From Phytoamicus setariae (GTDB taxonomy: Bacteria > Pseudomonadota > Alphaproteobacteria > Rhizobiales > Rhizobiaceae): a stretch of 64,000 nt of DNA. Of the stretch, positions 8,976-18,674 are shown piece by piece. The stretch lies in contig NZ_JAEQNC010000003.1 of the NCBI RefSeq assembly GCF_016722925.1, positions 62,001 through 126,000 of the forward strand, written 5' to 3'. How positions within the stretch are numbered: position 1 is the stretch's first letter; the number at the start of each line of letters is the position of its first letter. The notes beneath the pieces were generated by a model, which was not told the DNA's origin, ran no database searches, and was given only the letters and a program-made list of their open reading frames with translations. A program made the translations under genes and the position numbers.

Positions 8976-9890
8976 ATGACGACCTTAAATCGCCCGGACC
9001 TGAGCGACATCCACCGGGGCGACTGGGTGGACCGCCGCTTGCCGATTGCATGGCGACCATACACCCGACTTGCACGGCTGGATCGCCCGGTGGGAATTTG
9101 GCTGACACTTTTACCCTGCTGGGCTGCGCTTGTCCAAGCATCGCACGGTCTTCCGGACATTCGACAGCTGGTCATCTTCTCCATCGGAGCTTTACTGATG
9201 AGAAGCGCCGGCTCAACGGTAAACGACATCGCAGATCGGAAATTTGACGGCCACGTAGAGCGGACCCGCTTTCGGCCCCTGGCAAGTGGACAGATCGGCA
9301 CCCAACAAGCCTTTGCTTTTCTGGCGCTTCAGCTTGCGCTCGCGGCTTCGCTGCTGTTCTTCCTTACGCCCTACACGCGCTTGGTCGCGATATGCGTTCT
9401 GCCGCTGGTATTCATCTACCCACTCTGCAAACGTTTCACCTATTGGCCCCAAGCAGTCCTGGGCGCAGCGTTCAATTGGGGGATGCTCATGGCCTGGGCG
9501 GAGGTTGCCGGACACATTCCGGTAGGCGCGTTGCTTATGTGGGCCGGGGCCATCGCATGGCAGATCGGCTACGATACCGTTTATGCCTATGTTGACGCGA
9601 AAGATGATACTCGCCTCGGCCTGAAATCGACGGCAATCCTGTTCGGCCAGCATGGCAGGACCTGCATCGGCCTGTTTTACGCCCTGACGGTCGGGGCGTG
9701 GTCGCTAGGGGGCTGGTTGTTGGGCATGTCGTTGCCCTACGCCGTTGGAATGCTGGTGATCGCCGCGCACCTTGCGTGGCAGACAGGGCGGGTTGATCTA
9801 GCTCGTCCGGAGGTGAATTTTCGCCTGTTCCTGGCCAATGTTTTGACTGGCGCGCTATTGGCCTGCACGGCAGTCATTGGAACATGGTGA
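8976..9890 (+). CDS. ubiA: UbiA-family polyprenyltransferase (4-hydroxybenzoate octaprenyltransferase type)
   Basis: Integral membrane prenyltransferase, 304 residues, about eight or nine helices. Both Asp-rich motifs of the family are present: NDIADRKFDGHVERTRFRP (about 80-100) and YAYVDAKDDTRLGLKSTA (about 205-222), which bind Mg-prenyl diphosphate. The closest functional match is UbiA, which prenylates 4-hydroxybenzoate in ubiquinone synthesis. Other UbiA-fold enzymes (heme O or chlorophyll synthases) have different flanking motifs. Weak ribosome site; start at 8976 chosen from family length. Confidence 0.85.
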   Translation: MTTLNRPDLSDIHRGDWVDRRLPIAWRPYTRLARLDRPVGIWLTLLPCWAALVQASHGLPDIRQLVIFSIGALLMRSAGSTVNDIADRKFDGHVERTRFRPLASGQIGTQQAFAFLALQLALAASLLFFLTPYTRLVAICVLPLVFIYPLCKRFTYWPQAVLGAAFNWGMLMAWAEVAGHIPVGALLMWAGAIAWQIGYDTVYAYVDAKDDTRLGLKSTAILFGQHGRTCIGLFYALTVGAWSLGGWLLGMSLPYAVGMLVIAAHLAWQTGRVDLARPEVNFRLFLANVLTGALLACTAVIGTW

Positions 9891-9901
9891 GAGGTTCAAG
9901 C

Positions 9902-9931
9902 TAGCCGCAAATGCCCAGAGTCTTGCGGCTA
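9902..9931. terminator. Perfect 9-bp stem-loop after ubiA
   Basis: TAGCCGCAA (9902-9910) pairs with TTGCGGCTA (9923-9931) around 12 bases. It lies 12 bases after the ubiA stop and between convergent ubiA and gcrA. The run of T is poor on both strands, so its efficiency is uncertain. Confidence 0.45.
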
Positions 9932-10081
9932 AACCGCTCTTCTTGAACCTTATGGGAAATAATGCCGCACGCGATCAGTCGCATAGCTTCGAATTTGCGG
10001 CCTATTTCTGCGTCGGCAGGTCTTCCACATTTTATCAAAGGCCGGGAAAATGACCCGGCCTCCGAGTGGAACTGTGACTGG

Positions 10082-10633
10082 TTACCGTACGCGGCGGCGC
10101 TCTGCCGTCGGCTGATAAGCCATCTTCTGATGGAAATTGCAGTAGGGAGATGTGTCCGGAGAATCATTGCCACAGAAGCAGAAATCTTCCTTGAGCGGGT
10201 CCCCGATCGGCCACTTGCAGGTCCGCTCGGTAAGCCTGATCAGCGGAACCCGACGGAAGATCGGCACGACGACGTTGTCGCTCGAGGTCGTCTCCATCAC
10301 TTCCATGATGTCGACTTCCATTTCCTCTTTCAGCATCGTGGCGCCGGCGGCGCGGGTGACCGTACGGGTCACCATCGTGCGCGGAGCGAAGCTCGCGGTA
10401 CGCGTCTGCGTGACACTGCTGGTGGCGACGGTGGCGCGCTTCTGCGAACGAGGCGCGGTGGTTCCGCCTGCTTTCGCCCGACCCGGAAGGCTGAGACGAT
10501 GGACCTTGCCGATCACCGCGTTGCGGCTGACGCCGCCCAGTTGGGCCGCGATCTGACTTGCGCTCAACCCTTCGGACCAAAGCTTCTTAAGCCTCTCGAC
10601 GCGATCATCGGTCCAATTCACGGTATTATCCAT
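10082..10633 (-). CDS. gcrA: Cell-cycle regulator GcrA
   Basis: GcrA-family protein of 183 residues. It opens with the diagnostic MDNTVNWTDDRVERLKKLW and a helix-turn-helix (SASQIAAQLGGVSRNAVIGK, about 24-43) that reads GANTC sites methylated by CcrM. A variable linker follows, then a conserved C-terminal segment with CKWP, CFCG and YC..H that binds sigma-70 domain 2. I place the start at 10633 (AAGGAACATTTCT before it), not the longer frame to 10774, whose extra residues are not conserved-looking. GcrA is a master regulator in alphaproteobacteria working with CtrA, DnaA and CcrM. Confidence 0.95.
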   Translation of the reverse strand: MDNTVNWTDDRVERLKKLWSEGLSASQIAAQLGGVSRNAVIGKVHRLSLPGRAKAGGTTAPRSQKRATVATSSVTQTRTASFAPRTMVTRTVTRAAGATMLKEEMEVDIMEVMETTSSDNVVVPIFRRVPLIRLTERTCKWPIGDPLKEDFCFCGNDSPDTSPYCNFHQKMAYQPTAERRRVR

Positions 10634-10652
10634 AGAAATGTTCCTTCTTGCG

Positions 10653-10798
10653 GAATCCCTCACCGAACTCCGACATGTACCGAAGTGTAGCTCGCCAGTA
10701 ATTTCGGTGACTAGTTCCGCCGCATGCAGTCTAGTATTTGCGATTAACCTAAAGAGCCAGCGACTCCGTGACAAGAGAGGAGGGAATCTGCGGGAATC
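10653..10798 (-). promoter_or_regulatory. gcrA upstream region with four GANTC methylation sites
   Basis: GANTC, the CcrM methylation and GcrA recognition site, occurs at 10653-10657, 10762-10766, 10784-10788 and 10794-10798, four times in 146 bases, against one per about 256 expected by chance. This suggests gcrA transcription responds to the methylation state of the DNA and to its own product. Confidence 0.5.
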
Positions 10799-10852
10799 GA
10801 TTTTGGAGTTATCCCCAAGATTGATTTGTCAACCATCAAACAGGAATGAAAT

Positions 10853-10970
10853 CCCGCGGCGCCACTCACTCTCACATAGGCGCCGTCGGTAGCCACCAAT
10901 TGCGGGTTTTTGTTGACGGCTGAGCGAGAAATGACGATAGTGTCGCTGCCGCCCGTTGGGGCGGCTTTTT
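10853..10970 (+). ncRNA. Structured gcrA-argD spacer: candidate small RNA or argD leader
   Basis: A hairpin CGGCGCC (10857-10863) / GGCGCCG (10879-10885) is enclosed by CCCGC (10853-10857) / GCGGG (10902-10906) and followed by TTTTT. A second, textbook terminator follows at 10948-10970. No protein gene ends here on the plus strand, so the terminators must belong to an untranslated transcript: a small RNA or an attenuated argD leader. The 5' end is not determined. TTGACG (10913-10918) with GATAGT 17 bases later is a possible argD promoter. Confidence 0.4.
10948..10970 (+). terminator. Intrinsic terminator upstream of argD
   Basis: GCCGCCC (10948-10954), loop GTTG, GGGCGGC (10959-10965), then TTTTT. 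It is a textbook plus-strand terminator, but the nearest upstream coding gene, gcrA, runs the other way, so it ends a non-coding transcript or controls argD. Confidence 0.75.
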
Positions 10971-11043
10971 GATTTATGCACGCCTGCCGGAAATGGCCCC
11001 AAGCGGTAATGCTCCAGCAGCAGGAATACCAGGGAAGACCGAA

Positions 11044-12234
11044 ATGACGGATGCCACCCCCCTTTACGAGACTTATGCACGCGCACCGATGCGGTTCGAG
11101 CGCGGCGAAGGTGTGTGGCTGATTACCGAAGGCGGCGAACGCTACCTGGACTTCGCAGCTGGCGTCGCCGTCAATTCGCTTGGCCACGGCCATCCGCATC
11201 TCGTCGAGGCGCTGAAAGCTCAGGCCGAAAAGCTCTGGCACACCTCCAATCTCTATCAGTCACCGGGCCAGGAAAAGCTCGGTGCCCGGCTGATCGACAA
11301 CACGTTTGCCGACAAGGTGTTCTTCACCAATTCCGGCGCTGAAGCACTGGAATGCGCGATCAAGACCGCACGGCGCTACCATTATGCCAAGGGCCATCCG
11401 GAGAAATTCCACATCGTCACTTTCGAAGGCGCCTTCCATGGCCGCACGATTGCCACGATCGCGGCCGGCGGCCAGCAGAAGTACATTGACGGTTTCGGCC
11501 CCAAGGCTCCGGGCTTCGACCAGGTGCCATTCGAGGACATGGACGCGCTGAAAGCCGCAATCACCGATACGACCGCGGCAATCCTGCTGGAACCGGTTCA
11601 GGGCGAAGGCGGCCTCCGAGCCTTCTCGGTCGACTTCCTCAGGGCAGTGCGGGCACTCTGCGACGAGAACGGCCTGCTGCTGATCCTTGACGAAGTGCAG
11701 TGCGGCGTGGGTCGGACAGGCACATTGTTCGCGTATCAGCATACAGGCGTCACCCCGGACATCATGGCCGTTGCCAAAGGCATCGGCGGCGGCTTCCCGA
11801 TGGGCGCCTGCCTGGCAACCGCCGAGGCGGCCGCGGGCATGGTCGCCGGCACCCACGGCTCGACCTATGGCGGCAATCCGCTGGCTATGGCAGTAGGAAA
11901 TGCGGTGCTGGACGTCATGCTGTCGGAAGGTTTCCTGCAGCACGTCAATGACGTCGCACTGGTTTTCCGCCAGGGACTGGCATCGATCAAGGACCGCTTT
12001 CCCGGGATTATCGAGGACATTCGCGGCGAAGGCCTTATGATCGGCATCAAGGCGAAAGTCCCTGCGGCCGACCTGCTACAGGCCATGCGTGACGAAAAGC
12101 TGCTGAGCGTCATGGCCGGTGACAATGTCATCCGGCTGTTGCCGCCTCTTATCACCACCGCCGAAGAGGCCCGTCAGGGACTCGCACTCCTCGAAACGGC
12201 CGTCGAGAAACTTGAAGCCAGCCGTCTGCGATGA
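11044..12234 (+). CDS. argD: Acetylornithine aminotransferase ArgD
   Basis: Class III PLP-dependent aminotransferase, 396 residues, converting N-acetylglutamate 5-semialdehyde to N2-acetylornithine in arginine synthesis (it may also serve in lysine synthesis). Typical segments are [17 protein letters not shown] (N-terminal), [15 protein letters not shown] (PLP phosphate), [14 protein letters not shown] (Asp for the ring nitrogen) and the Schiff-base lysine in [14 protein letters not shown] start at 11044 (MTDATPLYE), the usual ArgD N-terminus; the open frame extends to 10969 without support. argF follows after 61 bases. Confidence 0.95.
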   Translation: MTDATPLYETYARAPMRFERGEGVWLITEGGERYLDFAAGVAVNSLGHGHPHLVEALKAQAEKLWHTSNLYQSPGQEKLGARLIDNTFADKVFFTNSGAEALECAIKTARRYHYAKGHPEKFHIVTFEGAFHGRTIATIAAGGQQKYIDGFGPKAPGFDQVPFEDMDALKAAITDTTAAILLEPVQGEGGLRAFSVDFLRAVRALCDENGLLLILDEVQCGVGRTGTLFAYQHTGVTPDIMAVAKGIGGGFPMGACLATAEAAAGMVAGTHGSTYGGNPLAMAVGNAVLDVMLSEGFLQHVNDVALVFRQGLASIKDRFPGIIEDIRGEGLMIGIKAKVPAADLLQAMRDEKLLSVMAGDNVIRLLPPLITTAEEARQGLALLETAVEKLEASRLR

Positions 12235-12295
12235 AGCTCGCACAGACACCGGAACAGGCATCGATTTCTCATTTGGTTTGACAAGGAATACAGGC

Positions 12296-13210
12296 ATGGA
12301 ACCCAGGCACTTTCTCGATCTTTCGGCAGTTTCCGCAGACGCATTGCGCCACATCATGGATGACGCGAAGACCCGCAAGACCGCGACCAAGGACGGCACG
12401 GCAGGAAAGCCTCTCGCCGGCAAGATGCTCGCGATGATCTTCGAAAAGCCCTCGACGCGCACGCGCGTGTCTTTCGATGTCGGCATGCGCCAGCTCGGCG
12501 GCGAGACGCTATTTCTTTCTGGCACGGAAATGCAGCTGGGCCGGGCTGAAACGATCGGCGACACCGCCAAGGTTCTATCCCGTTATGTCGATGCGATCAT
12601 GATCCGCACCACCGATCACAATCGCCTGCTGGAACTGGCCGAGCATGCCACCGTTCCCGTGATCAACGGATTGACGGATTCCACCCATCCTTGCCAGATC
12701 ATGGCCGACATCATGACGTACGAGGAACATAGAGGCGCCATCAAGGGCAAGACCGTCACATGGACCGGCGACGGCAACAACGTGCTGCATTCGTTGATCG
12801 AGGGTTCGGCCCGGTTCGGCTACCGCATGAACATGGCGGTGCCGCTCGGCAGCGAGCCTGATGACAAATACCTCAATTGGGCGCGCAACAATGGCGGCCA
12901 GGTAATGTTGTGCCATGACGCCGAAAAGGCGGTCGACGGCGCAGATTGCGTCGTCACAGACACCTGGGTTTCCATGAACCAGGAGCACAAGGCGCGCGGC
13001 CACAATGTCTTCATGCCGTTCCAGGTCAACAGCGCGTTGATGAAACGGGCAAATCCGGATGCATTGTTCATGCACTGCCTGCCAGCGCACCGTGGCGAAG
13101 AAGTGACCGATGACGTGATTGACGGGCCGCAGTCCGTGGTTTTCGACGAGGCCGAAAACCGCCTGCATGCCCAGAAATCGGTGCTCGCCTGGTGCTTCGG
13201 CGCGATCTAG
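12296..13210 (+). CDS. argF: Ornithine carbamoyltransferase ArgF
   Basis: Anabolic ornithine transcarbamylase, 304 residues, making citrulline from ornithine and carbamoyl phosphate in the cytoplasm. The carbamoyl-phosphate motif STRTR lies in [12 protein letters not shown] (about 50), HPCQ occurs in [11 protein letters not shown], and the ornithine-site loop HCLPAHRG lies near residue 260. Start at 12296 after AAGGAATACAGGC. It forms an arginine operon with argD and probably hslO, which begins 60 bases downstream. Confidence 0.96.
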   Translation: MEPRHFLDLSAVSADALRHIMDDAKTRKTATKDGTAGKPLAGKMLAMIFEKPSTRTRVSFDVGMRQLGGETLFLSGTEMQLGRAETIGDTAKVLSRYVDAIMIRTTDHNRLLELAEHATVPVINGLTDSTHPCQIMADIMTYEEHRGAIKGKTVTWTGDGNNVLHSLIEGSARFGYRMNMAVPLGSEPDDKYLNWARNNGGQVMLCHDAEKAVDGADCVVTDTWVSMNQEHKARGHNVFMPFQVNSALMKRANPDALFMHCLPAHRGEEVTDDVIDGPQSVVFDEAENRLHAQKSVLAWCFGAI

Positions 13211-13269
13211 GGTCGCCTGACAGCCTTGAATCTGGTACGTAACCCCTTATCTGTGTCGCTTGTAGAGGC

Positions 13270-14304
13270 ATGGATTGCATGCCCGTATTTCCGAGAAAAG
13301 ATATGACGCCCGATACTCTTCATGCCGGGGAGCCCGGCTTTGCTGGTGATGACCACGTTGTGCCCTTCCAGGTCGAAGGGCTCGACATTCGCGGTCGCGC
13401 CGTGACGCTGGGACCCCTCACCGACGCCATACTCAGCCGGCACCAGTATCCCGGACCGGTCGCCCGTCTGCTTTCCGAGACCATTGCGCTGACCGTTCTG
13501 TTAGGAACCTCGCTGAAATTCGAGGGCAAGCTGACCGTGCAGACCCAGAGCGATGGCCCGGTCAACTTTCTGGTCGCCGATTTTGCCGCGCCCGATGGCG
13601 TTCGGGCGTACGCGCGATATGACGACGAGGCGCTTGAGCAGGCCGTCAAGGCAGGCAAGGCAGAGCCGCACGAACTGCTCGGCAAAGGCATACTCGCGTT
13701 CACCATCGACCAAGGCCCCAATACCCACCGTTATCAGGGGATCGTGCAACTCGACGGCGAAACCCTGGAGGAAGCAGCGGCAGCCTATTTCCGTCAGTCC
13801 GAGCAGATCCCGACACGGGTGAGGCTTGCTTCCGCAGAGCTTTTCGACCGTGACGAGAACGGCAAGCTTCGCCACACCTACCGTGCCGGCGGACTGGTCG
13901 TGCAGTTCCTGCCGGAAGCGCCGGACCGGATGCGCCACCGCGACCTGCATGGCGGCGATGGCGACGACGGCTCACACAGCTTCGAGGAAGACGACACCTG
14001 GGCAGAAGCGCAGATGCTCGCTTCAACAGCGGAAGCGGAAGAACTGACCGACCCGAACCTCGGCGTCGAGAGGTTGCTTTTCCGGCTGTTTCATGAGCGT
14101 GGCGTGCGCGTCTACGACGCCCAGCCGGTGCATGACCGATGCTCATGTTCCGAGGACCGGATTCGCGGCGTGATATCGGGCTTCTCCGCCGACGAAATCG
14201 TTTCCACGATCGAGGATGGAGAAATCAGAGTGACTTGCGAATTCTGCTCGACGCAGTATCGCTTCGCACCGTCAGAGTTCATCGTGCCGACAGAACCTAA
14301 TTGA
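13270..14304 (+). CDS. hslO: Redox-regulated holdase chaperone Hsp33
   Basis: Hsp33 family, 344 residues. The C-terminus carries the zinc redox switch: CSC in [11 protein letters not shown] and CEFC about 30 residues later (TCEFCSTQY). When the four cysteines are oxidised the chaperone activates under oxidative and heat stress. ATG 13270 is used; an internal ATG at 13303 (MTPDTLHAG) is also possible. argF-hslO adjacency is seen in other rhizobia. Its 3' end overlaps the convergent apaG end by 8 bases. Confidence 0.94.
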   Translation: MDCMPVFPRKDMTPDTLHAGEPGFAGDDHVVPFQVEGLDIRGRAVTLGPLTDAILSRHQYPGPVARLLSETIALTVLLGTSLKFEGKLTVQTQSDGPVNFLVADFAAPDGVRAYARYDDEALEQAVKAGKAEPHELLGKGILAFTIDQGPNTHRYQGIVQLDGETLEEAAAAYFRQSEQIPTRVRLASAELFDRDENGKLRHTYRAGGLVVQFLPEAPDRMRHRDLHGGDGDDGSHSFEEDDTWAEAQMLASTAEAEELTDPNLGVERLLFRLFHERGVRVYDAQPVHDRCSCSEDRIRGVISGFSADEIVSTIEDGEIRVTCEFCSTQYRFAPSEFIVPTEPN

Positions 14305-14689
14305 GGGTGCGCTGCAGGCCGGGAGAATCCAGGGAAAAGGCCGGGATGGTGACGTCGAACGTGTCGCCCGTCTCGGTCTGCATCTGGTAATGCCCGTACA
14401 TCATGCCTGAGGGTGTATCGAGCGGGCAGCCGGAATTGTATTCGAACGTATCGCCGGGACCAAGCACGGGCTGTTCGCCGACGACGCCCGGCCCCGTCAC
14501 CTCATCGACCTGCCCGTTTTCATCCGTGATGTTCCAGTAACGGTGCAAGAGTTTCACCGTCTGATCGGAGTGATTGGCAATGACTATGCGATATCCCCAG
14601 ACATAACGGCTGTCGGCGGGTTCTGACTGCTCCGCGAGATAATAGGGCTCGACCGAAACCTCGATATCCCGTGTGGTGGCTTGGTACAT
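14297..14689 (-). CDS. apaG: ApaG (Co2+/Mg2+ efflux-associated) domain protein
   Basis: Single-domain ApaG protein, 130 residues, immunoglobulin-like beta fold. Typical stretches are [46 protein letters not shown] and [11 protein letters not shown]. The family is linked to cobalt resistance and magnesium efflux, but the biochemical role is unsettled. Start at 14689 after AAGGAACGGC. It is convergent with hslO, overlapping its stop codon. Confidence 0.93.
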   Translation of the reverse strand: MYQATTRDIEVSVEPYYLAEQSEPADSRYVWGYRIVIANHSDQTVKLLHRYWNITDENGQVDEVTGPGVVGEQPVLGPGDTFEYNSGCPLDTPSGMMYGHYQMQTETGDTFDVTIPAFSLDSPGLQRTLN

Positions 14690-14809
14690 GCCGTTCCTTC
14701 CCAGTCGGCGGGCATTTTCCCGAGTCCCTATCCCTTAAGACGGGGCATGGTCAAGAATAGTCTCTAAATCCTGAACAACAGGTGAGCGAAACGTCCGATC
14801 TTGAGACAT

Positions 14810-15508
14810 TCATGCGGTGGGCAGTTCGGAAACGCCACCATGCGCTGCCGACCAGGCCAGCGGACTGTCCAGAAACGCTTCGACCGAATTCAAGGTCGCA
14901 TCATCGAACAGGGCCTGATCGCGTGCGACCTTGAGCACTTCGCGCCAGGTGGCGATATGGTGCAACGCGACCTTGCCGCTGGAAAAGCGCGCTTCTGCCT
15001 CGGCAAAGATGCCGTAGTAGAAGAGAGCCATGCCATGATCGACGATGCCGCCAGCAGCGCGGATGGCATCGATGAACTTGAACATCGATCCACCCGCCGT
15101 GGTCAGGTCTTCGATCACCAGCACGCGTGCGCCTTCCTTCATCTCACCCTCGATCTGGGCGTTGCGGCCGTGGCCCTTCGGCGCCTTGCGCACATAGATC
15201 ATCGGCAATGAGAGACGCTCGGACAGGAACGCGGCAAAGGGAATGCCGGCCGTTTCTCCGCCGGCGATGCAATCGAACTGTTCGAAGCCGGCTTCCGACA
15301 TGATGGTGGCGGCGGCAAAATCCATCACTGCCGAACGGATGCGCGGATACGAAATCAGCTTGCGGCAATCGATATAGACCGGGCTCATCATTCCGGACGC
15401 AAGCTTGTAGGGTTGGTCGGCACGAAAATGAACGGCCTTGATCTCCCAGAGCATCTTCGCCATCAGCGCGGCCATGGTGGATTTGTCGGTGAAGGCATTC
15501 GAGAACAT
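14810..15508 (-). CDS. pyrE: Orotate phosphoribosyltransferase PyrE
   Basis: Type I phosphoribosyltransferase, 232 residues, converting orotate and PRPP to OMP in pyrimidine synthesis. The PRPP loop is [18 protein letters not shown] (about 135-152); [13 protein letters not shown] and [17 protein letters not shown] form the catalytic loop region. Start at 15508 after CCCGGAGTCTGCCC. It stands alone; pyrC is at 26.6 kb. Confidence 0.95.
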   Translation of the reverse strand: MFSNAFTDKSTMAALMAKMLWEIKAVHFRADQPYKLASGMMSPVYIDCRKLISYPRIRSAVMDFAAATIMSEAGFEQFDCIAGGETAGIPFAAFLSERLSLPMIYVRKAPKGHGRNAQIEGEMKEGARVLVIEDLTTAGGSMFKFIDAIRAAGGIVDHGMALFYYGIFAEAEARFSSGKVALHHIATWREVLKVARDQALFDDATLNSVEAFLDSPLAWSAAHGGVSELPTA

Positions 15509-15675
15509 GGGCAGACTCCGGGCTAGCGTTTCAGAGCGCTTAGCAAGAAGTGACCCATGAGAAAAGGACTCTTCGGGCTTTTCCGCTCAAGTTCAGCCTC
15601 TGCGCATGCGCGGGAGGCTACTTGGCGGCGCGGCCATTCCCGCTATAGTCGCTGTGCATCGCTTGAGGAGGAAAC

Positions 15676-17040
15676 ATGTCGATCGATCTTCGTCCCGTTC
15701 GTATTCCCGATTTCGGAGTCCCGCAAGTCCGCCCGGCTATCCCACCGGCGATCTACGAGACGCGAGCAACCGAAGCCTACCGGCGCGCTGGCGCAGACTG
15801 GCTTGTTGTTTATGCCGATCGGGAACATCTGGCGAATATCGCTTTCCTCACCGGCTTCGAGCCGCGTTTTGAGGAAGCCTTGTTCATCATGGGCAAGGAC
15901 GGCAGGCGATATTTGGTGACGGGTAACGAAAGTGTCAGCTACGCACCGATCGCGGGCTTGGCCGACATCGAGGTGTTGCTGTGCCAGACCATGAGCCTGA
16001 TGGGCCAGACACGCGCGAGCAAACCCAATCTTGCGGAAGTTCTTCGCGGCATTGGCCTGACGAAGGGCTGCACCATCGCGCTCGTCGGTTGGAAGTATCT
16101 CGCTGCCGATGAGTGGACCGGGGCGCTGCCGACTTTCCAGGTTCCCGCTTTCATTGTCGATACGCTGAAGATGGTGGCAGGCGACCCCGCCGCGATAAAA
16201 GATGCGACGGCCGTTCTCATGCATCCGCAGGACGGGCTGCGCTCGGTCGTCGATGTCCATCAGATCGCAGCCATCGAGTGGGGTGCTGCGCGTGCTTCCG
16301 CCGCTGTGCGGAGGATCTTCGAGGGCGTGCGCGAGGGCGACGATGAATTCCTAGCCGCCAGCCGCATGGGCTATGCCGGTGAGGAACTGAGTTGCCACGT
16401 CATGCTCGCGACAGCATCCCGGGGCAACCCGGTGATCGGACTCCGCAGTCCCAATGGGCGGAAAATCACTCGCGGCGACGGCATCACCACCGCCGTCGGC
16501 TACTGGGGTGGATTATCATCGCGTGCCGGCTTGTTCGCCGATCACGACGACGTGTTTCTGGAAACTGCCAAATCGTATTTCCGCGGGCTTGTCGAATGGT
16601 ATGAGACCGTCGACATCGGTGTGGCAGGTGGAGAGATCTTCGCAAGGACCGTCGCCAAGCTCCGTGAAGGGGGGCTCGATTCCGCGCTCAATCCCGGCCA
16701 CCTGATAGGCCACGACGAGTGGAGCCATACGCCGATCCGGCCCGGCTCGACAGAAACCATTCGCTCCGGCATGCCAATTCAGGTCGACGTCATCCCTGTG
16801 CCGATGCCCGACAACTGGGCGCTCAACAACGAGGACTCCGTCGTCATCGCCGACGAGACCTTGCGTGCGGATATCGCCCGGCTCTACCCGGATGTCCATG
16901 CCCGAATGATGGCGCGGCGCACGTTCATGAGGGACGAGATCGGCGTCGACCTCAATTCCTCGATCCTGCCAACGTCGAACATTCCGCTCTGCCTGCCACC
17001 CTTCTGGCTGGACTCCGGCAAGATGCTGACACTTGGCTAG
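15676..17040 (+). CDS. M24 (creatinase/Xaa-Pro peptidase-like) protein with degenerate metal site
   Basis: A 454-residue protein with the two-domain layout of the creatinase / prolidase group: an N-terminal creatinase-like domain (about 20-175) and a pita-bread C-terminal domain (about 190-440). The conserved His of GHLIGHDEWSH and the last Glu (NNEDSVVIAD) are present. The two Asp ligands expected in the D.G...(S/C)D.TRT stretch are replaced (TAVGYWGGLSSRAG), and the EPG glutamate is an Asp (GMPIQVDVIPVP). Canonical two-metal peptidase chemistry is therefore unlikely; a creatinase-like metal-free hydrolase is possible. Substrate unknown. RBS GAGGAGGAAAC. Confidence 0.75.
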   Translation: MSIDLRPVRIPDFGVPQVRPAIPPAIYETRATEAYRRAGADWLVVYADREHLANIAFLTGFEPRFEEALFIMGKDGRRYLVTGNESVSYAPIAGLADIEVLLCQTMSLMGQTRASKPNLAEVLRGIGLTKGCTIALVGWKYLAADEWTGALPTFQVPAFIVDTLKMVAGDPAAIKDATAVLMHPQDGLRSVVDVHQIAAIEWGAARASAAVRRIFEGVREGDDEFLAASRMGYAGEELSCHVMLATASRGNPVIGLRSPNGRKITRGDGITTAVGYWGGLSSRAGLFADHDDVFLETAKSYFRGLVEWYETVDIGVAGGEIFARTVAKLREGGLDSALNPGHLIGHDEWSHTPIRPGSTETIRSGMPIQVDVIPVPMPDNWALNNEDSVVIADETLRADIARLYPDVHARMMARRTFMRDEIGVDLNSSILPTSNIPLCLPPFWLDSGKMLTLG

Positions 17041-17601
17041 TCAGCGGACGGCGTAGCTGAGGAATACCTTGCCGCTGCTGAAGATCCGGGAATTGCAGAG
17101 CTTCATGTCGGCGCGGGCCCGCAGTCCTTCAAACGGCGTGCGACCATCGCCCAACACCACAGGATTGATCACTAACTGATATTCATCGATCAGCTGCGCC
17201 TCGGCGAGTTGCTTGATGATGCTGCCGGAACCGAGGATGGCGATGTCGTCGCCCTCCTCCTGCTTGAGCGCTGCGATTTCCGCGACGAGCTCGCCTCTGA
17301 GGATGCGGGTATTTTGCCATTCCGGCTGTTCAATCGAGCGGGAGGCAACGAGTTTGGGCATGGCATTCATGCGTTCCGCGACCACCGGGTCGTTCTGGGC
17401 CGCAAACGGCGTTGGCCAATAGCTTGCCATCAGGTCGTACGTGACACGGCCCATCAGCAATGCGCCCCCGCTCCGGGCATTGTCGGCCACGAAATTGTTG
17501 AACTCCTCGTCCTCGCCGTCATGGGCCCAACTGAAGTCACCATCGGGGCCGGAGAAATAGCCATCGAGCGTTATGTTGGTAAAGGATGTCAATCTGCGCA
17601 T
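17041..17601 (-). CDS. Dihydrofolate reductase / RibD C-terminal family protein
   Basis: A 186-residue DHFR-fold protein. MRRLTSFTNITLDGYFSGP opens the fold, LLMGRVTYDLMASYWP and IAILGSGSIIKQL (NADPH loop) follow. This group (YwjB/YyaP-like) is distinct from folate-pathway DHFR and riboflavin RibD; its substrate is generally unknown. Start at 17601 after GGGAGCAAAGCG. It is convergent with the M24-like gene, with abutting stop codons. Confidence 0.8.
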   Translation of the reverse strand: MRRLTSFTNITLDGYFSGPDGDFSWAHDGEDEEFNNFVADNARSGGALLMGRVTYDLMASYWPTPFAAQNDPVVAERMNAMPKLVASRSIEQPEWQNTRILRGELVAEIAALKQEEGDDIAILGSGSIIKQLAEAQLIDEYQLVINPVVLGDGRTPFEGLRARADMKLCNSRIFSSGKVFLSYAVR

Positions 17602-17691
17602 CGCTTTGCTCCCTGTTGCCTCAGGCAAGGACGCATGTCGGCCCTGCTGCTACTACACACATTGCAAACTTTTCTCTCCCGCGATCAGCCG

Positions 17692-18582
17692 TCACCGCCC
17701 CTCGAATTGCGTCTGGATCCAGTCCGCAAAGATCCTCGCACCCGGCGACAATTTCGAAAAATCCCGCGCGACGAGATAATAGGCCCCATGAGGCAGTGCG
17801 AGATCGAAGGGAGCAACGAGGCTCCCAGCCGCAATCTCTTCGGCGGCGAATTGCCGATCGCACAACCCCACCCCATGCCCCCGCAACACGGCCTGCATTA
17901 CCAGCGCGCCATCGGCAAAGACCGGACCGCGGTCCGGATCGCGGCTGTCGGTCGCGGAAAGGGCAAACCAACGCCCCCAGACCCGCCGGCTTTCCTCGTG
18001 CAGCAAGCTATAGGCAAGCAGATCGGGTGGTTCTTCTATCGCCGGCCCCGTCGCCATCAGGGACGGCGCGATCATCGGGGTCATCTCGACACCGGCCAGC
18101 CGTACCGATTGCGTCCGTGGCCAGCGGTTCACAACATCGCTGTGGCGGATGGCAAGTTCTGCTTCGCTGGTGCGGAATTCCACAAGCCTTGGATCGGATT
18201 CGACCGTGACATCGACATCCGGATGGAGGCCCCGGAATGCAGCAAGCTGTGGGACCAGCCAGAGAGCGGCAAAGGTCGGTTCGCTGCTGATTGTGAGAGA
18301 TGAGGACGAAACCAGGCGACCAATACGGGTAAGCGCTGCATCGAAGCTGTCAAAACCGGCTGTCAGTACCGCCAACAGCCTTTCGCCCTCATCCGTTAGG
18401 GCGACGGCGCGATGCAGCCGATCAAACAGTGGCTGGCCGATCAGGGCTTCCAATTCCCGCACCTGCCGGCTGATGGCGGCCTGCGAGACGAAAAGCTCTT
18501 CGGCAGCCGCCGTGAAACTCTGCAAACGCCCGGCAGCTTCAAAGCTCCGCAATGCCGTCAGGGGTAATCGTCCGCGCTTCAT
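17692..18582 (-). CDS. LysR-family transcriptional regulator (GcvA-like)
   Basis: LTTR of 296 residues. N-terminal winged helix (about 5-64): LPLTALRSFEAAGRLQSFTA and FVSQAAISRQVRELEALIG, with the LPPLNALR-type opening of the GcvA/AmpR subgroup. A two-lobed effector domain follows. Start at 18582, giving the usual subgroup N-terminus. It faces a small plus-strand frame at 18675, a possible target. Effector unknown. Confidence 0.88.
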   Translation of the reverse strand: MKRGRLPLTALRSFEAAGRLQSFTAAAEELFVSQAAISRQVRELEALIGQPLFDRLHRAVALTDEGERLLAVLTAGFDSFDAALTRIGRLVSSSSLTISSEPTFAALWLVPQLAAFRGLHPDVDVTVESDPRLVEFRTSEAELAIRHSDVVNRWPRTQSVRLAGVEMTPMIAPSLMATGPAIEEPPDLLAYSLLHEESRRVWGRWFALSATDSRDPDRGPVFADGALVMQAVLRGHGVGLCDRQFAAEEIAAGSLVAPFDLALPHGAYYLVARDFSKLSPGARIFADWIQTQFEGR

Positions 18583-18674
18583 GCATAACCTCAGGTCATG
18601 TGAAGCCGGCACTATACTCGTTTGAGCAATCAGCACAATCGGCGTCCAATGCCCCCAACAGAAAGGATAGAGCC

